DNA of 46,210 nucleotides from Salinivirgaceae bacterium (GCA_017527435.1 JAFXQB010000023.1:1-46210), one strand, 5' to 3'. Positions 17,166 to 25,620 are shown, counted from the stretch's first letter. Numbers and translations: made by a program. Notes: generated by a model from the sequence alone, not told the origin.

Positions 17166-17624
17166 ATGACAAACAATCAGAATCAAATCGAATCTTCGGA
17201 GTATTGCATAAAAGGTACCGACGAAGAGTTTGAATACTATAAAAGGCTTGTCGAAAGTGGTGAAGACGAGGATTGTATTAGCGAATTGAAAAATATATAC
17301 AGCGAGGAGAAGGAATTACTAGCAAGCAAGTCATCGGGTGATGTGCCAACCTTTCTTGCCGATTTCGCTTACCCGATGTATATTTTGGCATCAATGTACA
17401 TGCAACGTAATGAACACGAAAAGGCATTGCCGCTTTTGGAAAAAATATTGCCGTTATTCAGGAGTTTGGAAATCACGAATTCTAATTATTCATATCAGCG
17501 CTATTATGCAATGGAGCAAATAATAGAATGTCTGCACAAACTTGGTAACGAGCCTTTGGCCCTTTACTACGAGTACGAGTTGTTGTATCTTAAGAGCGTT
17601 TTGCCAGAGGAACACAACAAATAA
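17166..17624 (+). CDS. Unknown acidic TPR-like protein
   Basis: A protein of 152 residues. The N-terminal 50 residues are acidic and polar (CIKGTDEEFEYYKRLVESG). From about residue 60 paired helices with TPR spacing follow: YPMYILASMYMQRNEHEKAL, LLEKILPLF, then YYAMEQIIECLHKLGNEPLA and YYEYELLYLK. TPR units normally mediate protein contacts. No signal peptide or catalytic motif is seen. It lies 29 bases after the UDG-fold-like gene, shares its AT-rich composition and is probably its operon partner. Its function is unknown. Confidence 0.6.
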   Translation: MTNNQNQIESSEYCIKGTDEEFEYYKRLVESGEDEDCISELKNIYSEEKELLASKSSGDVPTFLADFAYPMYILASMYMQRNEHEKALPLLEKILPLFRSLEITNSNYSYQRYYAMEQIIECLHKLGNEPLALYYEYELLYLKSVLPEEHNK

Positions 17625-17728
17625 TGGAAAGAGAGGGGCAATGCCCCAAATGTCAACGCGGCGGAATCGGCTTAAAAAACTTCAATTCCGCCCGAATTAT
17701 TTTATGCGCGTTGGTTTTTATTGGCGTG

Positions 17729-18238
17729 TCAATTCGTTTTAAACTTCCAAGTCTTGACTTCGGCAAGTTCAGCGTTGGCTTTGACAATTTTCTGTTTCAA
17801 CCCTTCTTTGTAAGCTGCAAGTTTGCTGGCAAGGTTTGCATCGGCAAGGGCGAGCATCTCGGCGGCTAGGATGGCGGCGTTCTGCGCGCCGTTTACGCCA
17901 ACAGTGGCAACTGGGATTCCCGGGGGCATCTGAATGATTGAGAGCATTGCGTCGAGTCCGTCGAGCATACCTTTGATAGGCACGCCAATGACGGGCACTG
18001 TGGTGTTGGCGGCAATCACGCCTGGCAGGGCAGCGGCCATTCCGGCGCCGGCAATAATCACTTTCAGCCCGCGGCCTTTGGCTTCGGCGGCAAACTGCTC
18101 AACTTCAGTCGGTGTACGGTGAGCCGAGAGCGCGTTCATCTCAAATGGTATTTCCATATCGTTCAGAAACTGAGCGGCTTTTTCCATCACGGGCAGGTCC
18201 GATGTGCTGCCCATAATTATGCTAACTATTGGTGTCAT
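17729..18238 (-). CDS. purE: N5-carboxyaminoimidazole ribonucleotide mutase
   Basis: A protein of 169 residues, the class I PurE length. Motifs are IIMGSTSDLPVM, the active-site SAHRTP, AGAGMAAALPGVIAANT and PVIGVP. The enzyme converts N5-CAIR to CAIR in purine synthesis. No purK was seen next to it. The start at 18238 lies next to a long 15-base tandem repeat (18256-18370), which occupies its upstream region and could affect transcription. Its 3' end faces the AT-rich pair. Confidence 0.97.
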   Translation of the reverse strand: MTPIVSIIMGSTSDLPVMEKAAQFLNDMEIPFEMNALSAHRTPTEVEQFAAEAKGRGLKVIIAGAGMAAALPGVIAANTTVPVIGVPIKGMLDGLDAMLSIIQMPPGIPVATVGVNGAQNAAILAAEMLALADANLASKLAAYKEGLKQKIVKANAELAEVKTWKFKTN

Positions 18239-18255
18239 GGTTTAAAGGTTTAAAG

Positions 18256-18370
18256 GTTTAGAAGTTTAGAGTTTAGAAGTTTAGAGTTTAGAAGTTTAGA
18301 GTTTAGAAGTTTAGAGTTTAGAAGTTTAGAGTTTAGAAGTTTAGAGTTTAGAAGTTTAGAGTTTAGAAGT
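18256..18370. repeat. 15-base tandem repeat, about 7.7 copies
   Basis: Seven exact copies of GTTTAGAAGTTTAGA plus a partial eighth unit (10 bases) run head to tail with no base change, preceded by related GGTTTAAA units from 18240. Each unit is itself made of two near copies of GTTTAGA. The array fills the spacer between purE and ridA. Perfect copies suggest recent slippage. Confidence 0.95.
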
Positions 18371-18407
18371 GCGTTCTAGACTTTACTCTTTACACATTAT
18401 ACCTTAC

Positions 18408-18785
18408 TCAATTCTTGCACGCAATCACTTCCACTTCAATGAGAGCGCCTTTGGGCAGGGCTGCAACTTCAAAAGCGGCGCGAGCGGGGCAGTCGGCAGT
18501 GAAGTATTTCGCATAGATGCCGTTCATTGTGGCAAAATCGTCAATGCTCTTGAGCAGCACGGTTGTTTTCACAACGTTGGAGTAGGTGAGTCCGGCGGCT
18601 TCCAGAATGGCGCCGATGTTGCGCATCACTTGCTCTGTCTGGGCTTCAATGCCATCGGGCATCTGGCCGGTTGCGGGCACAATTGGAATTTGCCCCGATA
18701 CAAAAACAAAGCCGTTGGCTTCAACGGCTTGGCTATATGGCCCAATGGCTTGCGGCGCGTTGGGTGTTGAGATTATTTGTTTCAT
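18408..18785 (-). CDS. ridA: RidA-family enamine/imine deaminase
   Basis: A protein of 125 residues, the full family length. Motifs include APQAIGPYSQAVEANGFVFVSGQI near the N-terminus, QTEQVMRNIGAILEAAG, and the substrate-binding Arg in CPARAAFEVAALPKGALIEVE. RidA proteins hydrolyse reactive 2-aminoacrylate and other enamines left by PLP enzymes. It starts 2 bases after the stop of the SiaC-like gene, so the two are co-transcribed. Confidence 0.95.
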   Translation of the reverse strand: MKQIISTPNAPQAIGPYSQAVEANGFVFVSGQIPIVPATGQMPDGIEAQTEQVMRNIGAILEAAGLTYSNVVKTTVLLKSIDDFATMNGIYAKYFTADCPARAAFEVAALPKGALIEVEVIACKN

Positions 18786-18787
18786 AT

Positions 18788-19171
18788 TTAAAGTTTTACC
18801 AGTTCAAATGGAACTTCTGTCAGCGATTTGTAATCTTCGCCGGCTTCAAGAATATCTTCATCGCTTTCTGCGTAGTACCAGTTCACCTTAAAATCGCCGC
18901 CGCTTTTGTATAACGAGTCGAATTGGTTTATGATTCGGCATACAATTTTGGCTGAAGCCGAATTGTGATACTTGAGTTTGAAGCTCAAGGTTGTGCTTTT
19001 GCATGGATTTTTCAGGTATTCGGTAATCCAGTCGAACACAGGCTTGTAGAACGACAACACGTCTTCGGGCCGCGACATGCCTTTGATGAGCAGCTGCCCG
19101 CTTTCAGCATTGAAGTTGATTTCTGGCGTTGTCAATGTGCCGTTGATGATGAGCGCTTCCATATAATTCAT
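18788..19171 (-). CDS. SiaC/DUF1987-family regulatory phosphoprotein
   Basis: A protein of 127 residues (124 if the second ATG, at 19162, is used). It follows the DUF1987 pattern: TPEINFNAESGQLLIKGMSRPEDV, FYKPVFDWITEYL, LSFKLKYHNSASAKIVCRI. In Pseudomonas aeruginosa SiaC, a Thr in the equivalent NTSS segment is phosphorylated by SiaB and dephosphorylated by SiaA to tune a diguanylate cyclase. Here that segment reads NSAS, so the phospho-acceptor would be Ser71. No SiaA or SiaB gene is adjacent. It shares a transcript with ridA, 2 bases apart. Confidence 0.85.
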   Translation of the reverse strand: MNYMEALIINGTLTTPEINFNAESGQLLIKGMSRPEDVLSFYKPVFDWITEYLKNPCKSTTLSFKLKYHNSASAKIVCRIINQFDSLYKSGGDFKVNWYYAESDEDILEAGEDYKSLTEVPFELVKL

Positions 19172-19303
19172 TTATAGCGTTCAAATGTAGTTTTTTTTGA
19201 AAAAAATGATTCAGTTGCCGCTGTTTTATTTTAACACTTTTTAAAAAAATATTGGTTTTGTGCAATCGGTTGATTTGCAAACGGCTGCTGACGTTGTGTC
19301 GTT

Positions 19304-20536
19304 TTATTTTTTATAAATCAGAAACTCTACGCGACGGTTTTTACGCCGGGCTTCGTCAGTTTGCAGGCGAGTGATGGGTTGCCGTTTGCCACGACCCTCA
19401 GTAATGATTCGGCTGTCGTCAACACCGCGCATGTTCAGGTAGTTGGCCACAGAACGGGCGCGCAGGCGGCTCAAATCCATATTGTACTCGTCAGAGCCCA
19501 CATTGTCGGTGTGCCCGATGAGTTTCAGGCGTGCATCGAAAAACTGGGCAAGCAAGTCAGCAATCTCGTTGAGCGATGTTGTGTCTTCGCTTAGAATATC
19601 ATACGAGTTGAAGTCGAAATGAATGGTCTTGTCGAACCCCACGGTGTCGTTGTTCACACGGATGCGGCTGGCGCCAATGAGATGCATGCGTTTTTCGATT
19701 TCTGATTTCAGATATGGGGCGACGGGTTGCAGTTTGCCGGCACTTTTGAGCGAGTGGGCTTTGATGAAAACGCCTGAATCGTAGATGTTGTCGCCCACGT
19801 CTGCAATGGCCAGTGTCAGCTTGTAGGTTGCATATGGGCGGATTTTGGCTTTGGCTTCGAGCAGAGTCGTCATTCCGTCGAATTGGAAAATGCTGGCAAG
19901 ACTGCTGCCCGGATTATCAATCGAGTAGCCGCGCCACGACTTGTTCTCGATGTAAAATTCTGAATTTTGCTGTGCGTTCACATGGTCAACGGTGATAGGC
20001 TCACCCGTGGTGGGTAGTTTGGCAATGTTGCATAGGGTGTCATATCCAGGCCCTTCGATGAAGAACGCAAAAACATCGTTGACACCCTTGTTTACGTATT
20101 CAGGATACTCTTCCGATGCGAAAAAATATTCAAACGACACTTCGTCGGTGTTGGCCACGAATTCGATTTCGAGAATGGCTGCATCGGAAGTTCTTGCACC
20201 GGCAATTTTCTCAAGACGGCTGTCGCCGGGTGTGAACATTGCGCAACCCGAACTGCCGGAGTCGTTTGGGTAGCCGGCCCAGGTGACAACACCGGTTGTC
20301 ATGATGATTCCCGCCTTGATGGGTAGCTTTTCGGCTGTTGAAACAAATGACGCCACTGATTCGGGGTGGGCGCGGAGACGAGTGCTTACAATGGTGATTC
20401 CAAATGAGTTACGCGGCAGCAGGTCTTCAACAAGTTGTTTGGAGTTTTTGCTGGAAAAACGGGTTTGTCCCGATGCTGAGCCTAACAAGCTGAACATCAG
20501 TATAATTAAAGCCGTTTTGCGCACAGCAAACATCAT
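19304..20536 (-). CDS. Choice-of-anchor L and OmpA-domain outer-membrane protein
   Basis: A protein of 410 residues with an N-terminal signal peptide (ALIILMFSLLGSASGQ). Residues about 30-270 form a choice-of-anchor L domain: TGVVTWAGYPNDSGSSG, FEYFFASEEYPEYVN, NDVFAFFIEGPG. Residues about 300-410 form an OmpA C-terminal domain: IHFDFNSYDI, LKLIGHTDNVGSDEYN, LSRLRARSVANYL and EGRGKRQP, which binds peptidoglycan. It is therefore likely to be a surface or periplasmic structural protein tethered to the wall. Its start overlaps the stop of the pseudouridine synthase gene by 4 bases, making it the last gene of a PAP2-rlu-ompA operon. Confidence 0.9.
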   Translation of the reverse strand: MMFAVRKTALIILMFSLLGSASGQTRFSSKNSKQLVEDLLPRNSFGITIVSTRLRAHPESVASFVSTAEKLPIKAGIIMTTGVVTWAGYPNDSGSSGCAMFTPGDSRLEKIAGARTSDAAILEIEFVANTDEVSFEYFFASEEYPEYVNKGVNDVFAFFIEGPGYDTLCNIAKLPTTGEPITVDHVNAQQNSEFYIENKSWRGYSIDNPGSSLASIFQFDGMTTLLEAKAKIRPYATYKLTLAIADVGDNIYDSGVFIKAHSLKSAGKLQPVAPYLKSEIEKRMHLIGASRIRVNNDTVGFDKTIHFDFNSYDILSEDTTSLNEIADLLAQFFDARLKLIGHTDNVGSDEYNMDLSRLRARSVANYLNMRGVDDSRIITEGRGKRQPITRLQTDEARRKNRRVEFLIYKK

Positions 20537-21228
20537 TTCTGCGTTTGGCGGTTTTCAAAATATTTCCAAAGCGTGTCTTCGGGCGTTGGCGCCACAATGT
20601 TCACCGGCTCTTTCGACACCGGGTGAGTGAAGCTGATGCGGCGTGCGTGCAAGCTGATGCTGCCGTCGGGGTTTGAGCGGCGCGCGCCGTATTTCAGGTC
20701 GCCCTTGATGATGCAGCCGATGTTGGCCAGCTGCACGCGGATTTGGTGATGGCGGCCCGTAAGTAGCTTTACTTCAATGAGAAAGTATTTGTCCGACTCG
20801 TCCAGAAGCCGGTATTCGAGTTGCGCTTCCTTTGCGCCTTCGGCTGTCGGCTCGCACACATACGATTTGTTTTGTTTCTCGTTCTTTCGCAGATAGTTAA
20901 CAAGCTTTCCCTGTGGTTCTTGCGGCCGTTTTTCAACAATCGCCCAATAGATTTTCTCAAGGTCCGATTTCTCTTTGAAGAGCTTGTTCATCCGCTCAAG
21001 CGCCTTCGATGTGCGGGCGAAAATCATTACGCCCGAAACGGGGCGGTCGAGCCGATGGGTAACACCCACAAACACATTGCCCGGCTTGTGGTACTTGACT
21101 TTCAGATAGTTGGCCACCTTGTCGGCGAGCGGTGCGTCGCCAGTGCTGTCGCCTTGCGCCAAATCGGACGAGCGCTTGTTGATGGCAATCAGATGGTTGT
21201 CTTCGTATAGAATTTCAAGGTCTTCCAT
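20533..21228 (-). CDS. RluA-family pseudouridine synthase
   Basis: A protein of 231 residues. The catalytic motif HRLDRPVSG (Asp nucleophile) is present, with GVTHRLD preceding it and LLTGRHHQIRVQLA near the C-terminus. There is no N-terminal S4 domain, so it resembles short RluA/RluC/TruC-like single-domain enzymes; the RNA target (23S rRNA or tRNA) cannot be told. It overlaps the PAP2 gene by 14 bases and the OmpA gene by 4 bases, a tight operon of unrelated functions. Confidence 0.92.
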   Translation of the reverse strand: MEDLEILYEDNHLIAINKRSSDLAQGDSTGDAPLADKVANYLKVKYHKPGNVFVGVTHRLDRPVSGVMIFARTSKALERMNKLFKEKSDLEKIYWAIVEKRPQEPQGKLVNYLRKNEKQNKSYVCEPTAEGAKEAQLEYRLLDESDKYFLIEVKLLTGRHHQIRVQLANIGCIIKGDLKYGARRSNPDGSISLHARRISFTHPVSKEPVNIVAPTPEDTLWKYFENRQTQK

Positions 21229-21811
21229 CGTGCTGATTTTCAGTTTTTAATGTCGATAATTTGTTGCAAATGAATTGGTGCAGACGATAGGCGGCGTAAC
21301 CGCAGACGCAGCCCAAAATGGCGCCGCAGGCAATGTCGGCAGGGTAGTGGGCGGCTATGTAAATTCTTGAATAGCAAACAAGTGCGGCCCAGGTAAAAAT
21401 GCCGATTGTCGCCCATCGGTTTTTCAGTATGAGCGTCACAAACACGGCAATGGCAAATGTGTTGGCCGCGTGCGACGACACAAATCCGTACCATCCGCCG
21501 CGATAGCCGTGAACCAGATGCACAATATTCTCAATATCAAGGTTATGCGTCGGACGGTAGCGCATCACAACATTTTTGAAGCAGTGAACCGAAATGGTGT
21601 CGGCCAAGGTTACGGCAGCCGCAATGCCTATGAGCAATACCCACCACTGGCGCGGGGCTTTCCGAATCATCAGAAACAGCAGCAGCGCATAGAGCGGCAC
21701 CCACGTCAGTTTGCCGCTGATAGTCCACATCACTTCGTCGAAAAACGGTGAATTCCAGCCGTTTATCAGCAGAAGCAGCTGACGGTCAATCGATTCAAGA
21801 AAATCTATCAT
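21215..21811 (-). CDS. PAP2-family membrane phosphatase
   Basis: A protein of 198 residues with about six hydrophobic segments. The three PAP2 motifs are present: KNVVMRYRP, GFVSSHAANTFA with the catalytic His, and SRIYIAAHYPADI with the second His. Family members remove phosphate from phosphatidate, phosphatidylglycerophosphate, undecaprenyl pyrophosphate or lipid A; the substrate is not evident here. It is the first gene of the PAP2-rlu-ompA operon. Confidence 0.92.
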   Translation of the reverse strand: MIDFLESIDRQLLLLINGWNSPFFDEVMWTISGKLTWVPLYALLLFLMIRKAPRQWWVLLIGIAAAVTLADTISVHCFKNVVMRYRPTHNLDIENIVHLVHGYRGGWYGFVSSHAANTFAIAVFVTLILKNRWATIGIFTWAALVCYSRIYIAAHYPADIACGAILGCVCGYAAYRLHQFICNKLSTLKTENQHDGRP

Positions 21812-21877
21812 TTTATGGTGAACTGTTTAATTGGTGAACTGGTGAATCGGTGAATTGTTTAATTGGACAATCGTGAC

Positions 21878-21897
21878 GGACGCGATTAATCGCGTCC
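21878..21897. repeat. Perfect 20-base palindrome between obg and the PAP2 gene
   Basis: GGACGCGATTAATCGCGTCC is its own reverse complement. It lies in a spacer that also repeats the phrase GGTGAAC/GGTGAAT with TGTTTAATTGG (21815-21866). It is probably an interspersed palindromic element. Confidence 0.75.
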
Positions 21898-21945
21898 CTA
21901 CCAACACCTATTATTCGATATTACTAAATCCTAAATTCTAAATAT

Positions 21946-22938
21946 TCAATCATTTATTGCTTTCCAAAGCAAATCTTTCAGTTGCTCAAGACCAGTCCGC
22001 GCCACTGACGAAATCATCACGCAGGGCACATCGGTTGGCAGTGTTTTTTTGATGGCGGCGGTGAGCTCGTCATCGAGCATATCGCACTTGGTCACGGCCA
22101 GAACGCGGCGCTTGTCGAGTAGTTCGGGGTTGTAGAGCCGCAGTTCGTTCACCAGTGTTTGATAGTCGGCGGCGACATCATCGGAGTCGGCCGGAACCAT
22201 AAACAGCAGCACCGAATTGCGCTCAATATGGCGTAAGAATCTCAATCCCAGACCTTTGCCTTCGTGGGCGCCTTCAATGATGCCCGGAATGTCGGCCATC
22301 ACAAATGAGCGGTTGTCGCGGTACGAAACAATGCCCAAATTCGGTTCGAGCGTGGTGAATGCGTAGTCGGCAATCTTCGGCTTGGCCGCCGACACAACCG
22401 ACAGCAGCGTTGATTTTCCGGCGTTGGGGAAGCCCACAAGACCAACATCGGCAAGCACTTTCAGCTCAAGTACGCGCCAGCCTTCTTCAAACGGCTCGCC
22501 CGGCTGCGCATAGCGCGGGGCCTGGTTTGTGGCCGATTTGTAGTGGTTGTTGCCCTGGCCGCCGCGGCCGCCTTTCATCAGGATTTTCTCTTCGCCGTCG
22601 GTGGTAATCTCAAAGAGTGTTTCCATTGTTTCGGCATCCTTCACCACCGTGCCCAGCGGCACTTCCAGAATAACGTCTTTCCCGTCGGATCCGTGCTTGA
22701 GCGCGCCCATACCTGACTGGCCACTTTCGGCAAACGTATGTTTCTGAAACTGAAGGTGAAGCAATGTCCACATCTGTGCGTTGCCGCGCAGAATGACGTG
22801 ACCGCCACGGCCGCCGTCGCCGCCGTCGGGTCCGCCCATCGGCTCATATTTGGCACGGCGGAAATGTGCCGAACCAGCGCCACCTTTGCCGCTGCGCGCA
22901 AAAATCTTTACGTAGTCAACAAAATTCGAATCTGCCAT
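21946..22938 (-). CDS. obg: GTPase Obg/CgtA
   Basis: A protein of 330 residues starting at the ATG at 22938 ([20 protein letters not shown]); the longer open frame to 23085 runs through the promoter. The Gly-rich OBG fold covers residues 1-160 ([25 protein letters not shown]). The G domain shows G1 GFPNAGKST, switch TTLEPNLG, G3 DIPGI, G4 TKCD and G5 SSVAR. The protein ends just after the G domain, so the C-terminal OCT domain of longer Obg proteins is missing. Obg acts in 50S assembly and stress signalling. Confidence 0.96.
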   Translation of the reverse strand: MADSNFVDYVKIFARSGKGGAGSAHFRRAKYEPMGGPDGGDGGRGGHVILRGNAQMWTLLHLQFQKHTFAESGQSGMGALKHGSDGKDVILEVPLGTVVKDAETMETLFEITTDGEEKILMKGGRGGQGNNHYKSATNQAPRYAQPGEPFEEGWRVLELKVLADVGLVGFPNAGKSTLLSVVSAAKPKIADYAFTTLEPNLGIVSYRDNRSFVMADIPGIIEGAHEGKGLGLRFLRHIERNSVLLFMVPADSDDVAADYQTLVNELRLYNPELLDKRRVLAVTKCDMLDDELTAAIKKTLPTDVPCVMISSVARTGLEQLKDLLWKAIND

Positions 22939-22954
22939 AACTGTGATTTGTCTG

Positions 22955-22986
22955 CAAAGATATTCCGTTGATTTGAAATTTGCGAA
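22955..22986 (-). promoter_or_regulatory. Probable promoter of obg
   Basis: TATCTTTG (22955-22962, minus) is a perfect -7 box. The -33 position has TTC instead of TTG with a 21-base spacer. It ends 17 bases before the obg start codon. Confidence 0.6.
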
Positions 22987-23129
22987 TTGCGGGCAAAAAT
23001 GTTGAATTAAAAACAAATGATGTGCGGCGGTGATTTTTTGTCGAGTGGCTACAGTAACAATATTTAAAAAAATCATTGCTGACAAATAGACATTTACGCA
23101 TTATCATTGGAATTGTTGAACTTTTTCGT

Positions 23130-23159
23130 TTGTAAAAAACGAAACCAATGCTAAATTTG
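23130..23159 (+). promoter_or_regulatory. Bacteroidetes-type promoter of the zapB-like/zapA unit
   Basis: TTG (23130-23132), 19 bases, then TAAATTTG (23152-23159) match the consensus exactly. The first start codon lies 18 bases downstream, giving a very short leader. Confidence 0.85.
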
Positions 23160-23176
23160 TAGGAAATTTTTGTCAG

Positions 23177-23467
23177 ATGGAGACCGAACAACTTATCGAC
23201 TCATTTAAAAGCAAATTCGCGGCGCTTGTTGAGAAATACAACGGGCTGAAGGCCGAGAATGCGCGTCTGGCCGGTGAGAATGCCGAACTTCGACAGAAAT
23301 TGGAAGAGAAGGATAAAGAATTGGATAACAGCAAGAAAGAACAAAATACACAACAATTGGCGAATACATTTTTGGCAGCTAGCGGCAACGATCCGCAAGA
23401 GGCCAAAAACAAGATAAATAAAATAGTGCGGGAGATTGACAATTGCATCGCCCTATTGAACCGATAA
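23177..23467 (+). CDS. Small coiled-coil protein, probably ZapB-like
   Basis: A protein of 96 residues. Residues 5-55 are a continuous coiled coil (FAALVEKYNGLKAENARLAGE, then LRQKLEEKDKELDNSK), followed by a short conserved-looking helix (INKIVREIDNCIALLNR). It lies 15 bases before zapA. ZapB is a coiled-coil partner of ZapA at the division ring in Enterobacteria; a functional analogue beside zapA is a reasonable inference from size, form and location, but the sequence similarity is only that of coiled coils. Confidence 0.65.
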   Translation: METEQLIDSFKSKFAALVEKYNGLKAENARLAGENAELRQKLEEKDKELDNSKKEQNTQQLANTFLAASGNDPQEAKNKINKIVREIDNCIALLNR

Positions 23468-23482
23468 AAGATTGATTTTAAA

Positions 23483-23770
23483 ATGGATGGCGAATTTACT
23501 ATAAACGTTGGCATTTGTGACAGGAATTATCCTATCAGAATCAATCGCAACGATGAGGAGAAAATAAGGAAGGCTGCAAAAAAGATAAACGATACAATTG
23601 CCCAATACAGGCAAGTGTATAACAGTAAAGACGGTCAGGATTTTCTTGCGATGGTGGCGCTTCAGTTCGCAACGCGAGTTGTGGAGAGTGAGGAGCACTT
23701 CGAAGTCCAGCCGGTTATTGAAGAATTAGGCAAACTCGACAGCCAACTGTCGGAATTGCTAAATGATTGA
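23483..23770 (+). CDS. zapA: Cell division protein ZapA
   Basis: A protein of 95 residues. It has the ZapA N-terminal strand-rich part (INVGICDRNYPIRINRNDE), EEKIRKAAKKINDTIAQYR, then a helix with FLAMVALQFATRV and a C-terminal coiled coil ending LDSQLSELL. ZapA tetramers cross-link FtsZ protofilaments. In Escherichia coli ssrS (6S RNA) is next to zapA; here too a probable 6S RNA follows, an argument that supports both calls. Confidence 0.9.
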   Translation: MDGEFTINVGICDRNYPIRINRNDEEKIRKAAKKINDTIAQYRQVYNSKDGQDFLAMVALQFATRVVESEEHFEVQPVIEELGKLDSQLSELLND

Positions 23771-23804
23771 TAACAAGACGTTCTTTAACATATAAAAACC
23801 GAAA

Positions 23805-24001
23805 TTTATACCCGCACCGGTTTGGAATAGTTTGGGAAACTCAACACTAAAATTTTAGGGGTTGCGTTTATTTCTGCGTAAGACAGGCCTCAACGCCGCA
23901 AGGCGTAACCATTTGGTTCAGTGGAAGTAAGAAACAGTCGCCGCAATCCCGCCTATATCATTATAGGAGTTTTCACAAAGACATTCCGGTGCGGTTTTTT
24001 T
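23805..24001 (+). ncRNA. ssrS: Probable 6S RNA
   Basis: The 252-base spacer between zapA and rny folds as a long rod. The ends pair perfectly (CCGCACCGG at 23812-23820 with CCGGTGCGG at 23986-23994) and are followed by seven T residues. Inside, GGAAACTC near 23836 pairs with GAGTTTTC near 23968, then come a wide central bubble region, a CCTATA-TCAT-TATAGG hairpin at 23952-23967 on one side and an ACGCC-GCAA-GGCGT hairpin at 23892-23906. Length of about 190, closing stem, bubble and the zapA neighbour all fit 6S RNA, which binds RNA polymerase holoenzyme. The 5' end is approximate. Confidence 0.75.
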
Positions 24002-24022
24002 ATTATATAACACAATAAATAT

Positions 24023-25561
24023 ATGGACAAAACATTATTGGTAGTTGCAATCGTGGCAGCAATAGCGGGAGGTTTGATAACCTTTATAGTGCTGAAGGTT
24101 GCATTGAAGAAAAAAACAAAACAGCTGGTGCAAGACGCTGAGGCTGAGGCAGAAATGATAAAGAAAGAGAAAGCATTGCAGGCTAAGGAGAAGTTTCTGC
24201 AACTGAAGGCTGAGCACGAGAAGGTGATTAACGAGCGCAACAGCAAACTGGCTGCCGCCGAAAACAAACTAAAACAAAAGGAAGCCGGCATCAATCATCA
24301 GATTGAGGAGTACAACCGTAAGAAAAACGAGGTTGACGCCGTGAAGGAAAAACTGAACTCTCAACTCGAAATTGTTGAAAGAAAGAACGAAGAACTCGAA
24401 AAACTTCACAAACAGCAAGTTGACCAATTGGAGTCGATTTCGGGGCTTTCGGTTGAGGACGCAAAGGCACAACTGATGGACTCGCTCAAGGCAGAGGCCC
24501 GCACGCAGGCAATGTCGGAAATCAATGAGATTATGGACGAGGCCCGTTTGTCGGCCAACAAAGAGGCTAAACGCATCATTCTGCAGACCATTCAGCGCGT
24601 TGCTTCGGAGCAGGCCATCGAGAATTCGGTTACTGTTTTCCATATTGAGAACGACGACATAAAAGGCCGCATCATCGGTCGTGAGGGCCGTAACATCAGG
24701 GCATTGGAGGCTGCTACGGGTGTTGAGATTATTGTTGACGACACACCGGAGGCCATCATTCTTTCGGCTTTCGACCCGGTTCGCCGCGAGGTTGCCCGTC
24801 TGGCTCTGCATCAGTTAGTTACCGATGGCCGCATTCACCCGGCACGTATCGAGGAGATTGTTGCCAAAACACAGAAAATGGTTGAGGAAGAGATGATTGA
24901 GACCGGTAAACGCACCGCCATCGACCTTGGCATTCACGGTCTGCACCCCGAACTTATCCGACTCATCGGTAAAATGAAATACCGCTCATCGTACGGTCAG
25001 AACCTGCTTCAGCACTCGCGCGAGGTGGCCAACCTGGCAGCCATTATGGCTTCGGAACTCGGCTTGAACGCAAAGGCCGCCAAACGAGCTGGCTTGCTTC
25101 ACGATATCGGCAAAGTGCCTGACGACGAGCCGGAGTTGCCGCACGCAATTCTGGGTATGAACCTTGCCGAAAAATACAAGGAGAAACCTGATATCTGCAA
25201 CGCCATTGGCGCCCACCACGACGAGGTGGAGATGTCAACACTGATTGCCCCGATTGTGCAGATTTGCGACGCCATTTCGGGTGCGCGTCCTGGTGCACGC
25301 CGCGAGGTTGTGGAGTCGTACATCAAGCGTCTGAAGGAACTCGAGGATTTGGCGCTTTCGTACCCAGGCGTGCTCAAGACCTACGCAATTCAGGCGGGCC
25401 GCGAGTTGCGCGTGATTGTGGGCAGCGAAAAGGTGAGCGATGCCGAGGCCGAGTCACTCTCGTTCGACATTGCCAAGAAGATTCAGGACGAGATGACCTA
25501 TCCGGGACAGATTCGCATCACAGTCATCCGCGAGACCCGCGCCGTAAGTTACGCGAAGTAA
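24023..25561 (+). CDS. rny: Ribonuclease Y
   Basis: A protein of 512 residues. An N-terminal transmembrane helix ([20 protein letters not shown]) is followed by a charged coiled coil (residues about 35-190), a KH domain ([19 protein letters not shown], then [17 protein letters not shown]) and an HD phosphohydrolase domain ([31 protein letters not shown]). RNase Y is a membrane-bound endoribonuclease that starts mRNA decay. It lies 22 bases after the 6S terminator and may have some read-through from the zap promoter. A terminator follows at 25588. Confidence 0.97.
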   Translation: MDKTLLVVAIVAAIAGGLITFIVLKVALKKKTKQLVQDAEAEAEMIKKEKALQAKEKFLQLKAEHEKVINERNSKLAAAENKLKQKEAGINHQIEEYNRKKNEVDAVKEKLNSQLEIVERKNEELEKLHKQQVDQLESISGLSVEDAKAQLMDSLKAEARTQAMSEINEIMDEARLSANKEAKRIILQTIQRVASEQAIENSVTVFHIENDDIKGRIIGREGRNIRALEAATGVEIIVDDTPEAIILSAFDPVRREVARLALHQLVTDGRIHPARIEEIVAKTQKMVEEEMIETGKRTAIDLGIHGLHPELIRLIGKMKYRSSYGQNLLQHSREVANLAAIMASELGLNAKAAKRAGLLHDIGKVPDDEPELPHAILGMNLAEKYKEKPDICNAIGAHHDEVEMSTLIAPIVQICDAISGARPGARREVVESYIKRLKELEDLALSYPGVLKTYAIQAGRELRVIVGSEKVSDAEAESLSFDIAKKIQDEMTYPGQIRITVIRETRAVSYAK

Positions 25562-25587
25562 CGGTCGACGCACAATCAATATTATTG

Positions 25588-25620
25588 CCGAAGCCGATTG
25601 AATGTCGGCTTTCGGTTTTT
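25588..25620 (+). terminator. Intrinsic terminator of rny
   Basis: CCGAAGCCGA (25588-25597) pairs with TCGGCTTTCGG (25605-25615, one bulged T) and is followed by TTTTT, 26 bases after the stop. Confidence 0.85.

Noticed and set aside
17624..17869. 81-codon frame starting in TAATG overlap with the TPR gene (MEREGQCPKCQRGG)
   Set aside because: The overlap and the CPKC motif were tempting, but more than half of it is antisense to the purE 3' end and the rest is too short to judge.
18256..18370. Regular repeats resembling a CRISPR array
   Set aside because: Units are 15 bases with no spacers and there are no cas genes.
22939..23085. Longer start of obg (49 extra codons)
   Set aside because: The extension crosses the TATCTTTG box and is AT-rich, without Obg similarity.
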